Below are positions 8,988 to 17,868 of a DNA stretch of 64,000 nucleotides, piece after piece (the first letter of the stretch is position 1; each line of letters begins with the position of its first letter). The translations under genes and the position numbers were made by a program. The notes under the pieces were generated by a model, which was not told the DNA's origin, ran no database searches, and saw nothing but the letters and a program-made list of their open reading frames with translations. Where the stretch lies: the NCBI GenBank assembly GCA_963728895.1, contig CAVSLM010000001.1, positions 496,001-560,000 of the forward strand, written 5' to 3'. The DNA is from CAVSLM01 sp963728895 (GTDB taxonomy: Bacteria > Pseudomonadota > Gammaproteobacteria > JBBQDK01).

Positions 8988-9453
8988 GGTCAGTCTTCTC
9001 CCGGCCCGCAGCGCCATGAATGGCAGCGCGGATGCGCTGATAGGTGCCACACCGGCAGACGTTGCCGGACATGGCGGCGTCGATGTCGGCATCGCTCGGA
9101 TTCGGTGTGGCCGTCAGCAGCGCGGCGGCCGACATGATCTGGCCGGATTGGCAATAGCCGCACTGCACGACCTCGATCGCGAGCCAGGCCTGCTGCAGCG
9201 CCTTGCCCTGCGGCGTTTCGCCTACCGCCTCGATGGTGGTGATGGCGCTGTCGCCGATGCTGCCGATGGGGGTCACGCAGGACCGTGTCGGCGCGCCGTC
9301 CAGGTGCACGGTGCAGGCTCCGCAAAGCGCGACGCCGCAGCCGAACTTGGTGCCGGTCATCCCGAGTACGTCGCGCAGCACCCACAGCAGGGGCGTGTCC
9401 TCGTCGACATCGACGCTGTGCGCGGTTCCGTTGACTTTGATCGTGAAGGTCAT
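8980..9453 (-). CDS. [2Fe-2S] small subunit of molybdenum hydroxylase
   Basis: Electron-transfer partner of the downstream large subunit, 157 residues. The N-terminal plant-ferredoxin-type cluster is seen in KFGCGVALCGACTVHLDG. The C-terminal helical domain holds the second cluster with QCGYCQSGQIM and NVCRCGTYQRIR. It has no signal of its own and would be carried across the membrane with the Tat-bearing large subunit. First gene of the two-gene operon. Confidence 0.92.
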   Translation of the reverse strand: MTFTIKVNGTAHSVDVDEDTPLLWVLRDVLGMTGTKFGCGVALCGACTVHLDGAPTRSCVTPIGSIGDSAITTIEAVGETPQGKALQQAWLAIEVVQCGYCQSGQIMSAAALLTATPNPSDADIDAAMSGNVCRCGTYQRIRAAIHGAAGREKTDHA

Positions 9454-9577
9454 CGCCGCCGAGTTTCAGGGGGAAGGAGTAGGAGGACGGGGCGGTGCTC
9501 TGCCCCGGTCATTATAGTCGACGCGCGCGCCGCCATTCTTGGCGCCAGTGCTGCGGGTGTGCAGCATGCGCCTTCCG

Positions 9578-10969
9578 CTACTGGCGGGCTCTCCTGAAGT
9601 CGCTCGGCGTCGCCCCAACGAGCCGGCGGAAGCAGCGTGAAAAGTGACTCTGGTCGGAGAATCCGACCGTTCGGGCGATGCTCGACAGAGGCAGGGCGGT
9701 GCGGCTCAGCAGCTCTTGCGCCTTGCTGACGCGTTGCTCCAGGACATAGCGGTGGGGCGAAACGCCGACGCTTTGCTTGAAGGTCCTGGCGAAGTGATAC
9801 GCCGAGAGATGGGTGCGGGAAGCCAGCGCCTCGAGGCTCATGTTCTCTCCCAGATGCGCATCGATGTGGTCGAGCACGCGACGCAGTGCACTGGGGGCCA
9901 GGCCGCCACGAGGGGGTGGTACTGCAAGCGACCTCGGCATGCCGCTCAGGAGCGGGATGCGCGGTTGCAGGAGATCGTCGAGGGGAGAGATGGGTGCCCG
10001 CGGTGATGTCACGGGGGCCGAGACCAGCGCACAAGCGGAATCGCTTCCGCGCGCCATGGTGAGGTGGACCAGATTGTCGATCCGATCTCGCCGGTGAACC
10101 AGCGAACCCTGCCGGGCAAAGATCGTCCACAGACCCAGTCCTGCGTCGAGGCGCTCATCACTGATCCGGAATTGGATCCGTGCGATCCGATCCGCGCCGA
10201 CGATACGGTGATCGCGGTCCAGCGCCAGCAGGGGTGCACCCTGTTCCTCATCCGGTGGCGCAACCGCAATGATCCATTCCTTGCGGAATCGCTCGCGAAA
10301 CAATCGCTCCTCGATCATGTGCGCCGAAGTCGTAACCAGCGCAAGCGTGAGGGCGTGAGACTGTGCAGAAACATGCGGATCGATCGATGACAGGTCGAGG
10401 ACCGCCGCCAATTTTCCGTCCGGCCCGTAGATGGGGGCGCCGGAGCAACTGAGGCTGGAGTGTCGTGTCCGGAAGTGTTGCGATTGATGAACCGTGATGG
10501 GGCGCTGTTCCTCGATGCAGGTGCCGACCCCGTTGGTTCCCTCCACCGCTTCGGACCACACTGCGCCGAGCCAGACTCCCCAATAACGCAAGTCAACCGA
10601 ACGGCGTTCGCTACTCCGGTGTTCGATCACGACACCATTCGTGTCGCATAACAGAACCGCATACCCTGCTGGTCGTACCATCGCAAAAAGCCGATCGAGC
10701 TCGATGTGGGCGGTCGAAAGGAGCCTGTCGGCAGGTTCTCGAACGCGTCGAATCTCCCCTGCCGTGAGGACGCGCGGCGGCTCGGCGCTTTGCGGGTCGA
10801 CGTGGTGGCGTTGCGCGCTGCGCCGCCAGGAGGCGCAGACCTCGTCCACTTCGGGATCCTGCGATTCGTCCTGAATCGCCAGGGCGATGGATTCAACGTG
10901 CCGCGAGGGCGCAGCGCGGCGGGCGCTGGCTCCCCCAACGATTGCCGTCTTGTCGCCTCCGGCGCTCAT
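9578..10969 (-). CDS. GAF-like sensor / AraC-family transcription regulator
   Basis: Probable activator of the adjacent hydroxylase genes: same strand, 124 bases upstream of them. From ATG at 10969 it has 463 residues; an ATG at 11020 is also in frame. The N-terminal 200 residues resemble the sensor part of AcoR-type regulators (RESWRRS-like segment near the start, then AVEGTNGVGTCIEEQRPI and the GAF-like SGAPIYGPDGKLAAVLDLS). The C-terminal 100 residues are a two-helix-turn-helix AraC domain with the signature IARTVGFSDQSHFSRCFRR. AcoR-type sensors usually precede a sigma-54 AAA domain, so this pairing is notable. Ligand unknown. Confidence 0.85.
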   Translation of the reverse strand: MSAGGDKTAIVGGASARRAAPSRHVESIALAIQDESQDPEVDEVCASWRRSAQRHHVDPQSAEPPRVLTAGEIRRVREPADRLLSTAHIELDRLFAMVRPAGYAVLLCDTNGVVIEHRSSERRSVDLRYWGVWLGAVWSEAVEGTNGVGTCIEEQRPITVHQSQHFRTRHSSLSCSGAPIYGPDGKLAAVLDLSSIDPHVSAQSHALTLALVTTSAHMIEERLFRERFRKEWIIAVAPPDEEQGAPLLALDRDHRIVGADRIARIQFRISDERLDAGLGLWTIFARQGSLVHRRDRIDNLVHLTMARGSDSACALVSAPVTSPRAPISPLDDLLQPRIPLLSGMPRSLAVPPPRGGLAPSALRRVLDHIDAHLGENMSLEALASRTHLSAYHFARTFKQSVGVSPHRYVLEQRVSKAQELLSRTALPLSSIARTVGFSDQSHFSRCFRRLVGATPSDFRRARQ

Positions 10970-11353
10970 GGATGAAGTGAGAAATCGACGTCCGTGTGAT
11001 GCGGATATGCAGCTTAGCACGGCGCCGCGGGAAACTCAGCGTCATGCCAGTGAACGATCTGCGCACCAAACAACCGCAAGCGGATGCCAATCGCAGCACA
11101 AACGTGCAATTTCCAGCGATGAAGCCGAACCATACTTGAGCGTGGTCGCTTTGCCGGCGGATCCGCTGAGCGTCTTTTCCATGAGCCCTGTAGGGTAAAG
11201 GACGTGAGCAATACCCTGCCTCCGTATCGCACCGCAATTTCCTGATCGACACTGCCGACCTCGCAGCCGCCCGATTCTTGGCGGGGATACGTTCCGGTAG
11301 TTGGCGAGGCGACGATTCGAACCTCCTCCAGCCCCGACAAAGGAGCACGCGTC
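10970..11353. other. Divergent intergenic region
   Basis: About 380 bases between the divergent AraC-type regulator and the hydrolase gene. It must contain both promoters. No operator palindrome or unambiguous -35/-10 pair stands out. A GACAAAGGAGCA segment at the right end supplies the hydrolase ribosome-binding site. Confidence 0.5.
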
Positions 11354-12193
11354 ATGAGCACCTTCACCACCAAAGATGGAACACAGATCTACTACAACGA
11401 TTGGGGTAAAGGACAGCCAGTCGTTTTCAGCCATGGATGGCCGCTCAGCGCCGACGCCTTCGAGGACCAGATGTTCTTTCTCGCCTCGCAAGGCTATCGT
11501 TGCATCGCCCACGACCGTCGCGGCCATGGGCGTTCGAGCCAGCCCTGGAACGGCAATGACCTGGACACCTACGCCGACGACCTTGCGGAGCTGGTCGAAG
11601 CGCTCGATCTGACCAACGCCATCCATGTTGGTCACTCCACGGGCGGTGGCGAAGTTGCGCGCTACATTGGCCGTCACGGCACCAAACGCGTGGCCAAGGC
11701 CGTGCTGATCGGTGCCATTCCCCCGCTGATGCTGAAGACGCCCGCCAATCCGGGCGGCCTCCCCATGGAGGTGTTCGATCAATTGCGCGCCGGTGTGAAA
11801 GCCGACCGCTCGCAGTTCTGGAAGGATCTGAGCCTGGCCTTCTACGGTTACAACCGTCCGGGCGCAAAGGTCTCGGAAGGTGTGCGCGAGTCGTTCTGGC
11901 TGCAGGGGATGATGTGCGGCTTTCCGGGCTCCTACTTTTGCATCAAGGCGTTCTCCGAGACGGATCTGACGGAGGATCTGAATAGGATCGACGTGCCCAC
12001 GCTCATCCTGCATGGTGATGATGATCAGATCGTGCCGATCGGGGCCTCTGCAATGCTCTCCTCCAAGATCGTCAAGAACGCCACCCTCAAGGTTTACAAG
12101 GGCGCCCCGCACGGCATGTGCACAACCCTCAAGGATCAGGTCAACGAGGAGCTGCTGGCGTTCTTCAAACGTAGCGATCAGGCGGCCGCGTAG
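11354..12193 (+). CDS. Alpha/beta hydrolase of the non-heme haloperoxidase/arylesterase type
   Basis: Cytoplasmic alpha/beta hydrolase, 279 residues, no signal peptide. The nucleophile elbow is GHSTGGGE (Ser), the acid is in LHGDDDQIVPI, and the His is in KGAPHGMC near the C-terminus. DWGKGQPVVFSHGWPLSADAF carries the HGW oxyanion motif. The family includes cofactor-free (per)hydrolases often named chloroperoxidase, with real activity usually as esterases. It is preceded by AAAGGAG. The neighbours downstream, dps and a catalase remnant, suggest an oxidative-stress context, but only by position. Confidence 0.88.
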   Translation: MSTFTTKDGTQIYYNDWGKGQPVVFSHGWPLSADAFEDQMFFLASQGYRCIAHDRRGHGRSSQPWNGNDLDTYADDLAELVEALDLTNAIHVGHSTGGGEVARYIGRHGTKRVAKAVLIGAIPPLMLKTPANPGGLPMEVFDQLRAGVKADRSQFWKDLSLAFYGYNRPGAKVSEGVRESFWLQGMMCGFPGSYFCIKAFSETDLTEDLNRIDVPTLILHGDDDQIVPIGASAMLSSKIVKNATLKVYKGAPHGMCTTLKDQVNEELLAFFKRSDQAAA

Positions 12194-12198
12194 GCGGC

Positions 12199-12235
12199 AG
12201 GTGGCCCGGGCGCGGTGTGGGCGCCTGGGCCACCT
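12199..12235. terminator. Strong hairpin after the hydrolase gene
   Basis: A perfect 9-bp stem (12199-12207 with 12227-12235) encloses a GC-rich loop, six bases after the hydrolase stop. No T-run follows, so it is a hairpin that may slow or stop transcription or protect the 3' end, not a textbook intrinsic terminator. Confidence 0.45.
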
Positions 12236-12294
12236 GTGCGAAGGCAACATGATGGGTTGCATCCCGAGAGCTCAACGACAAGGAGACCCAACCG

Positions 12295-12825
12295 ATGAAC
12301 GTCAAAGAAGCCAAGGCCCGGCGAGAGGCGCCGCTCGACACGCCAACGACCCTCTCCTCCGACGCCCGGCGGGACATCGCCGGCGCGCTCAACGTGCTGC
12401 TCGCCGACCTATTCGCCCTGTATCTGAAAACCAAGAATTTCCACTGGCATATCTCCGGCCCGCACTTTCGCGACTACCATCTGCTGCTGGATGACCAGGC
12501 CGGGCAGCTCTATGCGGCCACCGACACCATCGCCGAGCGGGTCCGCAAGCTCGGCGCCACGACCCTGCGCTCAGTCGGTCACATTGCGCGCCTGCAGCGC
12601 CTCCTGGACAACGACGCCGAGTATGTCACGCCCTTCGACATGCTGGCCGAGCTTCGCGACGACAACCTGCAACTCACCACTCGCATGCGCGAAACCCACA
12701 ATCTTTGCGACGAGCATGGCGATGTCGCTACGGCGAGCCTGCTGGAGAACTGGATCGACGAGGCCGAACAGCGCATCTGGTTCTTGTTCGAGACGAGCCG
12801 GCGCGATGATGCGCCGGGACGCTGA
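12295..12825 (+). CDS. dps: Dps-family ferritin-like DNA-protection protein
   Basis: Dodecameric ferritin-like protein that oxidises and stores iron with peroxide and may bind DNA; 176 residues is typical. The ferroxidase ligands are visible in KNFHWHISGPHF (His), the following LLLDDQ (Asp), and the AERVRKLG helix. The 25-residue N-terminal extension is rich in Lys and Arg (MNVKEAKARRE), as in DNA-binding Dps proteins. An AAGGAG lies 7 bases upstream of ATG. Confidence 0.92.
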   Translation: MNVKEAKARREAPLDTPTTLSSDARRDIAGALNVLLADLFALYLKTKNFHWHISGPHFRDYHLLLDDQAGQLYAATDTIAERVRKLGATTLRSVGHIARLQRLLDNDAEYVTPFDMLAELRDDNLQLTTRMRETHNLCDEHGDVATASLLENWIDEAEQRIWFLFETSRRDDAPGR

Positions 12826-12866
12826 GTCGGCGGATACGACGGGATTGATGCTGCCTGGGACGGTCG

Positions 12867-13205
12867 ATGCCGCTTTTCGGGGCTTGCAGTAACGCGCGGA
12901 CCCGAAATTATCTCGCGCAGGAGATGCGGGCACGCGTTGCTCGCGGTCCAATCCGGTTGAAGATGGCTCTCGAGATTGCCGGGCAGGGGGACAAGCTCGA
13001 CGATCCGTCGGTCGCCTGGCCGCCAACGCGCAGGAAAGTCGAGCTGGGAACCATCGAAATCACGCGGGCGGTGGCCGACAATGCGGCCGCCGAGCGCGCG
13101 CTGCTCTTCCTGCCGGCCGCCCTGCCTTCCGGTATCGAAGCCGAGGACCCGATGATCAAGGCGCGCAACGACGCTTACGCGGCCTCCTTTGCGCGCCGGC
13201 AATAA
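12867..13205 (+). pseudogene. C-terminal remnant of a catalase-like (SrpA-type) heme peroxidase
   Basis: About 95 residues match the end of catalase-related proteins: DDPSVAWPPTRRKVELGTIE, then ERALLFLPAALPSGIE, EDPMIKARNDAYAASFARR. The heme-binding and distal-His parts are absent and the open frame begins with unrelated residues, so the 5' three quarters are lost. It sits just behind dps, a plausible peroxide-defence pair before decay. A REP-like repeat begins about 65 bases after the stop. Confidence 0.7.
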
Positions 13206-13269
13206 CAGAACAACCGGACTGAATCTTCAGGGTAGTGTTGCCGGATTTCACTGCGACTTCAACACCGGC

Positions 13270-13314
13270 GGGACTGCGCGCCGCAGGATCGCGTGCACAG
13301 CCCCGCTCCCACGG
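13270..13314 (-). repeat. REP-like dispersed repeat, family B
   Basis: Reads on the minus strand as GTGGGAGCGGGGCTGTGCAC followed by GCGATCCTGCGGCGCGCAG. Near-identical copies occur at 47991-48044 and 50681-50740, with partial ones at 19425-19467 and 47674-47706. Confidence 0.65.
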
Positions 13315-13390
13315 GCATCATGCATGCTTCGCAGGCGGGTCGATCGGCTGCGCATCGCCGTACGTGGTGGCACGTCATTGCCGCGAACAC

Positions 13391-13440
13391 CTGTGGGAGC
13401 GTCGCTCCCGGCGACGCGATTGCGGTCCGCAGGGCCGCCG
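13391..13440 (+). repeat. REP-like dispersed repeat, family A
   Basis: Core GTGGGAGCGTCGCTCCCGGC then GACGCGATTGCGGTCCGCAG and GGCCGCC. Both halves are palindromic. Other copies lie at 19345-19390, 45511-45543, 45561-45612, 47833-47880 and 50558-50605. Confidence 0.7.
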
Positions 13441-13553
13441 CCATGCGGTACCTGCCGCAGGGCGCTGGTGCAGCGCCGCGAGCGCATCTATTTCGAACAC
13501 GTCTGGAGCCCGAACTACCGTGACATGACCGGCCGTACGCGAAGCGTGCAACG

Positions 13554-14402
13554 TCAATGCTGCTCCTTCTGCACTTTCACTTCGGCATGATACCTGTTCC
13601 TGATCTCCTCGAGGTCGACCCGCGGCTTCGGAAACTGCATGCCGAGGCCCTCCAGGTATTCCACGACGATTCTGGACACCACCAGGTTGCGGAACCACTT
13701 GTGAACGGCGGGTACCACGAACCACGGCGCCCAGGCGGTGCTGCATCGGCCCAGTGCGTCTTCGTAGGCGCGTTGATAATCGTCCCAGCGCGGACGCTCC
13801 GCGTAGTCTGACTCGCTGATCTTCCACTGCCGGGCCGGATCCTCCAGCCGTTTCTTGAAGCGTTCGAGCTGCTCTTCCCTGCTGATGTGGAGAAAGAACT
13901 TGAGGATGTGCACACCGTTGTCTGTCAGGTACTTCTCGAACGCGTTGATCGCATCGTAGCGCGCCGTCCATACCGTCTTCGGGACCAGGTCGTGAACCCG
14001 CACCACGAGCACATCCTCGTAGTGCGAACGGTTGAAGATCACGACCTCCCCGCGTCCCGGCACGGCTTTGTGCGCCCGCCACAGAAAGTCGTGTGCGGCC
14101 TCTTCGGGCGTCGGAACCTTGAAGGCCTGTACGCGGCAGCCCTGAGGATTCATATAGCCCAGCACATGCCGGATGGTTCCGTCCTTGCCGCCGGTGTCCA
14201 TGGCCTGGAGGCAAATGAGCAGACTGCGGGAGCCTTCGGCGTACAGCACGTACTGCAGTTCGCGCAGCCGCTGTGCAAAGTGCTCGATCTCGGCGTTTGC
14301 AGCCGCATGGTCCGTGTGCTCCGCCTTGTACGCCGGGTCGATCTGCGCGAGGTCCGGAACCTTGCCAGGCTCCACGCGGAAGCGGTCATCGAAAGTCATC
14401 AT
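13554..14402 (-). CDS. ppk2: Polyphosphate kinase 2 family protein
   Basis: Transfers phosphate between polyphosphate and nucleotides; 282 residues from ATG at 14402 (14399 is also possible). Walker A is AMDTGGKDGTIRHV, and Walker B with the arginine region is GEVVIFNRSHYEDVLVVRVH. FKKRLEDPARQWKISESDYAER is the lid region. Length and motif context fit the short single-domain PPK2 group; whether it prefers AMP, ADP or GDP cannot be told. It stands alone. Confidence 0.92.
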   Translation of the reverse strand: MMTFDDRFRVEPGKVPDLAQIDPAYKAEHTDHAAANAEIEHFAQRLRELQYVLYAEGSRSLLICLQAMDTGGKDGTIRHVLGYMNPQGCRVQAFKVPTPEEAAHDFLWRAHKAVPGRGEVVIFNRSHYEDVLVVRVHDLVPKTVWTARYDAINAFEKYLTDNGVHILKFFLHISREEQLERFKKRLEDPARQWKISESDYAERPRWDDYQRAYEDALGRCSTAWAPWFVVPAVHKWFRNLVVSRIVVEYLEGLGMQFPKPRVDLEEIRNRYHAEVKVQKEQH

Positions 14403-14963
14403 GCGGCCTCGCAATGTGGCCCACGACCAACGAGCGGCTGTGCCGGCAGGTCGTGGGTTTGCCAGGTCCGGCGACTTGCCTGCGCCTGGCACGGACCAGT
14501 GGGATGGCTGGACCGTCGCCTGTGCCGGTGTGCCAGACGAGGTCGCGCCTTACTCTGTCGCAGCTTAGTCCATGTGCCGGACGCCGTTGGCGCTGCCGCG
14601 GAGCGGGAATTGCCGTGGCGCTGGCGGGTTTCCCCCTGAGTCGCCTGCTCCCGGAGCTTTCAACCACTTCCTCTTGCCGCGGCCCTTGCTGCAAATTGTG
14701 TAGGGACCCCCGCGCTTTGTAGCAGTCAAAGCCGTTCATATATCCAGGATGAAAGGCAAACCATTGATGCTACGTGAACGTTCAGTCTGGCCGGGATCTT
14801 GCCTACAGAATCATTCTGTTGAGCAGGGGCACGAGTCCGAAGAGCCGATCAGCACCACAGATACAGGCTCAGGACGGTCGGGGAGGCTGGTCTGCGGCGT
14901 CGCAACACCGTGATGTCGGCGGTGCGACACCATTGATCGGCGAATAAGGACAACACAACCAAG
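14403..14963. other. Intergenic region upstream of ppk2 and DUF599 gene
   Basis: About 560 bases with divergent genes on both sides. No gene, repeat or clear regulatory palindrome is recognised. Confidence 0.5.
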
Positions 14964-15698
14964 ATGTTTGGAACTGTGGATTTCATTTCCACTGAAGTGA
15001 TCGCCGTGCTGGGCACTGCTGCCCTGCTCGCTGGTTATCACCTGTACCTGCGCAGGCAGGTACGCCGCAATCCCGCCTACAGCATCCAGGCCGTCAACGA
15101 CCGCGCCCGGAGGGACTGGGTCGAAAACCTCATGCGGAACCGGTGCGCCGATGTCCTGGCCGTCCAGACCCTGCGCAACTCGACCATGGCCGCGGCGTTT
15201 CTCGCCTCGACGGCCATCGTGCTGATCATCGGGGTGTTGCACCTCGCACCCGCGAACCTCCAAGCGCTGCTCGAAAGTTTCGATCCGCAATCGGTTCCGG
15301 ATGACACCCGCTGGGCACTGCGATTGCTGCCTTTGCTGGTCGACCTGTTCTGGGCCTTCTTTTGTTTCACGCTGGCGATACGCGCCAACAATCACGTCGG
15401 ATACCTGATCAACGCCGATTGTCAATCCTCCTGGCCGACGCCGAGTTATGTGGCGAAAGTGCTCAACCAGGGCACCGCCTGTTACACCCTCGGGATGCGC
15501 GCCTACTACCTCACCGTGCCGCTGATCATCGGTCTGTTCAACCCTCTTTATATGGTGGCAGCCACCACCGTCGTCATCGTCGTGCTCTACCACATCGACC
15601 GGGCACCGGACCTCGGTGGCCAGCATTCGAGCGCCGCGACCGAAGGTGCTGCAGTGACGATCCGGCGGTTTCGCTGCGGCAAGGCACAGAATCGTTAG
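14964..15698 (+). CDS. DUF599 family integral membrane protein
   Basis: A 244-residue protein with about four hydrophobic segments (near residues 8-26, 73-95, 115-140 and 180-207). The family signatures VNDRARRDWVENLMR and QTLRNSTMAA are present. DUF599 proteins have no established role. The next gene on the same strand is a SulP transporter after 71 bases, so co-transcription is possible. Confidence 0.82.
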   Translation: MFGTVDFISTEVIAVLGTAALLAGYHLYLRRQVRRNPAYSIQAVNDRARRDWVENLMRNRCADVLAVQTLRNSTMAAAFLASTAIVLIIGVLHLAPANLQALLESFDPQSVPDDTRWALRLLPLLVDLFWAFFCFTLAIRANNHVGYLINADCQSSWPTPSYVAKVLNQGTACYTLGMRAYYLTVPLIIGLFNPLYMVAATTVVIVVLYHIDRAPDLGGQHSSAATEGAAVTIRRFRCGKAQNR

Positions 15699-15769
15699 CT
15701 TCCAGCGCCTGAGCGCGAGGCGCTGGAATGGAAAAGGTTTCGTTATAGTCATCTGAAGGATATCGGTAC

Positions 15770-17581
15770 ATGTCGAACACGAAGCATCCCGCCTGGTTGT
15801 TGCGCGCGTTTCCGGTGCTGCGCTGGAAAAACCGCGTTACCACGGAGACTGTCAAGAGCGACCTGATCTCCGGACTCACCGTTGCCATTGTCGTTGTGCC
15901 GCAGGCCGTGGCCTTCGCCTCCATCGCCGGCATGCCGCCGCAGTACGGTCTGTATGCGGGCATGATCCCGCCGATTATCGCCGCGTTTTTCGGCTCATCC
16001 TGGCATTTGATGTCCGGACCGACCACAGCCGCCTCGATCGTACTGTTGACTTCGCTGAGCCTCTTTGCCGAGCCGATGTCCCCTCACTACATCAGCCTGG
16101 CGCTGACACTGACCTTCATGGTTGGAGTGCTCGAACTGGCCCTGGGCCTGGCACGAATGGGTACCCTGGTGAACTTCATCTCCCATTCGGTGGTGGTCGG
16201 TTTCACCACCGGCGCGGCCATCCTGATCGCCAGCAAACAGCTGAAGAATTTCTTCGGTATTCCCATTCCCCGCGACGGCAATCTGTTCACGACGCTGGTG
16301 CACTTCTGGCAACAGGTGCCCCATACCAATGGCTACATACTGGCGATTGCGCTGGTGACGTTCCTGTCCGGGATGGCCGTGAAACGGTACTTCCCGAAGA
16401 TCCCGTTTCTGATCGTCGCCCTGCTCGCCGGCAGCTTTCTGGGTGTCGCGCTGAATGTGCTGTTCGGCAACGGCGCCACCGCCATCAAGACGGTCGGTGC
16501 GCTGCCGCAGACCCTGCCGCCGTTGTCGATGCCGGACTTCTCGCTGCGGACCATCAAGGATCTTGCACCGGCTGCGCTGGCCATGACCCTGTTCGCGCTC
16601 ACCGAGGCCGTGTCGATCGGCCGCGCGCTCGGCATCCGCAGCGGACAGCTGATCGATGGCAATCAGGAATTCATCGGGCAGGGCCTGTCCAACATCGCCG
16701 GAAGCTTCTTTTCCGCCTATGTGGCCACCGGCTCGTTCAATCGCAGCAGCCTCAATTACCAGGCGGGTGCCAAGACGCCGATGAGCGCAATGATCGCCGG
16801 AACCCTGGAGATCTTCATCGTGCTCGCCATTGCGCCCCTGGTCGCCTACCTGCCGACCGCCGCCATGGCAGGTATCCTGTTCATCGTGGCCTGGGGACTG
16901 ATCGATATTCCGGCCATCAAACACATCTTCTCGTCCACGAACTCGGAACGCTCGATCTTTTCCGTCACCTTCCTGTCGGCGCTGTTCCTGGATCTGGAGT
17001 TTGCCATTCTGGCCGGCATTCTGCTGTCGCTGATGCTGTATCTGATGCGCGCCTCGCGCCCGCGCATCGTCACGCGCATCCCGGACCCCAATCTGCCGAA
17101 CCGCAAGTTCTCCAGCGAGGGTGGGCACCTGAAGGAATGTCCGCAACTTCACATCATGCGCATCGACGGCTCCCTGTTCTTCGGCTCGGTGGCCTACATC
17201 CGCGAAAAGTTCGCCAGGCTGGAGCAGGACCATCCGCAGCAGAAGCACCTTGCCATCGTGGCCCAGGGCATCGGCTTCGTGGACATTGCCGGCGCCGACG
17301 CGCTGGCCAACGAGGCGGAGCGCCGGCGGGCCGATGGCGGGGGCCTGTACCTGATCAATGTGAAGTCGGGGCTGTGGGAATCCCTGGACGAATGCCATGC
17401 CATAGACAGGATCAATCCCAACAACTTCTTCGGCGGAAAGTCCGCTGCATTGCGCGCCATCTTCCAAAAGCTGGACAAGTCCGTCTGCCGAACCTGCAAG
17501 GCCAGAACCTTCCTGGAATGCGCGACGGTGGAACGCGTCGACGCCGACGCGGTTCCCATCAAGCGAATTGCCGCCCTCTGA
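15770..17581 (+). CDS. SulP-family anion transporter with STAS domain
   Basis: Inner-membrane transporter of 603 residues with 10-14 transmembrane segments, then a cytoplasmic STAS domain from about residue 440. The start shows the family pattern (DLISGLTVAIVVVPQAVAFA, then GMPPQYGLYAG). Substrates in the family include sulfate, bicarbonate and dicarboxylates; the residues do not decide. After the STAS domain there is a Cys-rich tail (VCRTCKARTFLEC). The ClC gene follows on the same strand 287 bases later. Confidence 0.93.
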   Translation: MSNTKHPAWLLRAFPVLRWKNRVTTETVKSDLISGLTVAIVVVPQAVAFASIAGMPPQYGLYAGMIPPIIAAFFGSSWHLMSGPTTAASIVLLTSLSLFAEPMSPHYISLALTLTFMVGVLELALGLARMGTLVNFISHSVVVGFTTGAAILIASKQLKNFFGIPIPRDGNLFTTLVHFWQQVPHTNGYILAIALVTFLSGMAVKRYFPKIPFLIVALLAGSFLGVALNVLFGNGATAIKTVGALPQTLPPLSMPDFSLRTIKDLAPAALAMTLFALTEAVSIGRALGIRSGQLIDGNQEFIGQGLSNIAGSFFSAYVATGSFNRSSLNYQAGAKTPMSAMIAGTLEIFIVLAIAPLVAYLPTAAMAGILFIVAWGLIDIPAIKHIFSSTNSERSIFSVTFLSALFLDLEFAILAGILLSLMLYLMRASRPRIVTRIPDPNLPNRKFSSEGGHLKECPQLHIMRIDGSLFFGSVAYIREKFARLEQDHPQQKHLAIVAQGIGFVDIAGADALANEAERRRADGGGLYLINVKSGLWESLDECHAIDRINPNNFFGGKSAALRAIFQKLDKSVCRTCKARTFLECATVERVDADAVPIKRIAAL

Positions 17582-17868
17582 CGGGTAGCAAGCAGCTTCT
17601 GAGCCTGGGCAAGCGCTGATGCATTGACGCACGGGGGGCATCGCCGGCCGCGCCGGGAATCCACCTCGTCGGTGTGCTCGCAGCTCCGGCCTTGGTATTG
17701 CGGACCGCGAACCGGTGATGACCGCCCGGCAAGCGCTCGTGCCCGGCCGTGGCCACCTTCCCGTGAGCGGCCCCGCGGGAGCCTGGTCGTTTACCCCAGG
17801 CAGGGGAGACGGGCGCCCGGACGCCGCGGTCGGCGAACGCGAATGACTGGTTCCGATTGGAGAAAGCA

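Larger units (their letters stand above)
13206..13553. other. Repeat-rich gap between catalase remnant and ppk2
   Basis: Contains two dispersed palindromic repeats (family B at about 13270-13314 on the minus strand, family A at about 13391-13440 on the plus strand) and no credible gene. Confidence 0.6.

Noticed and set aside
13189..13590. 133-codon frame in the repeat-rich gap
   Set aside because: Composed of translated REP-like repeats; not a protein.
15995..17641. 548-codon open frame on the minus strand
   Set aside because: Antisense to the SulP gene; Gln/Arg/His-rich without any family feature.
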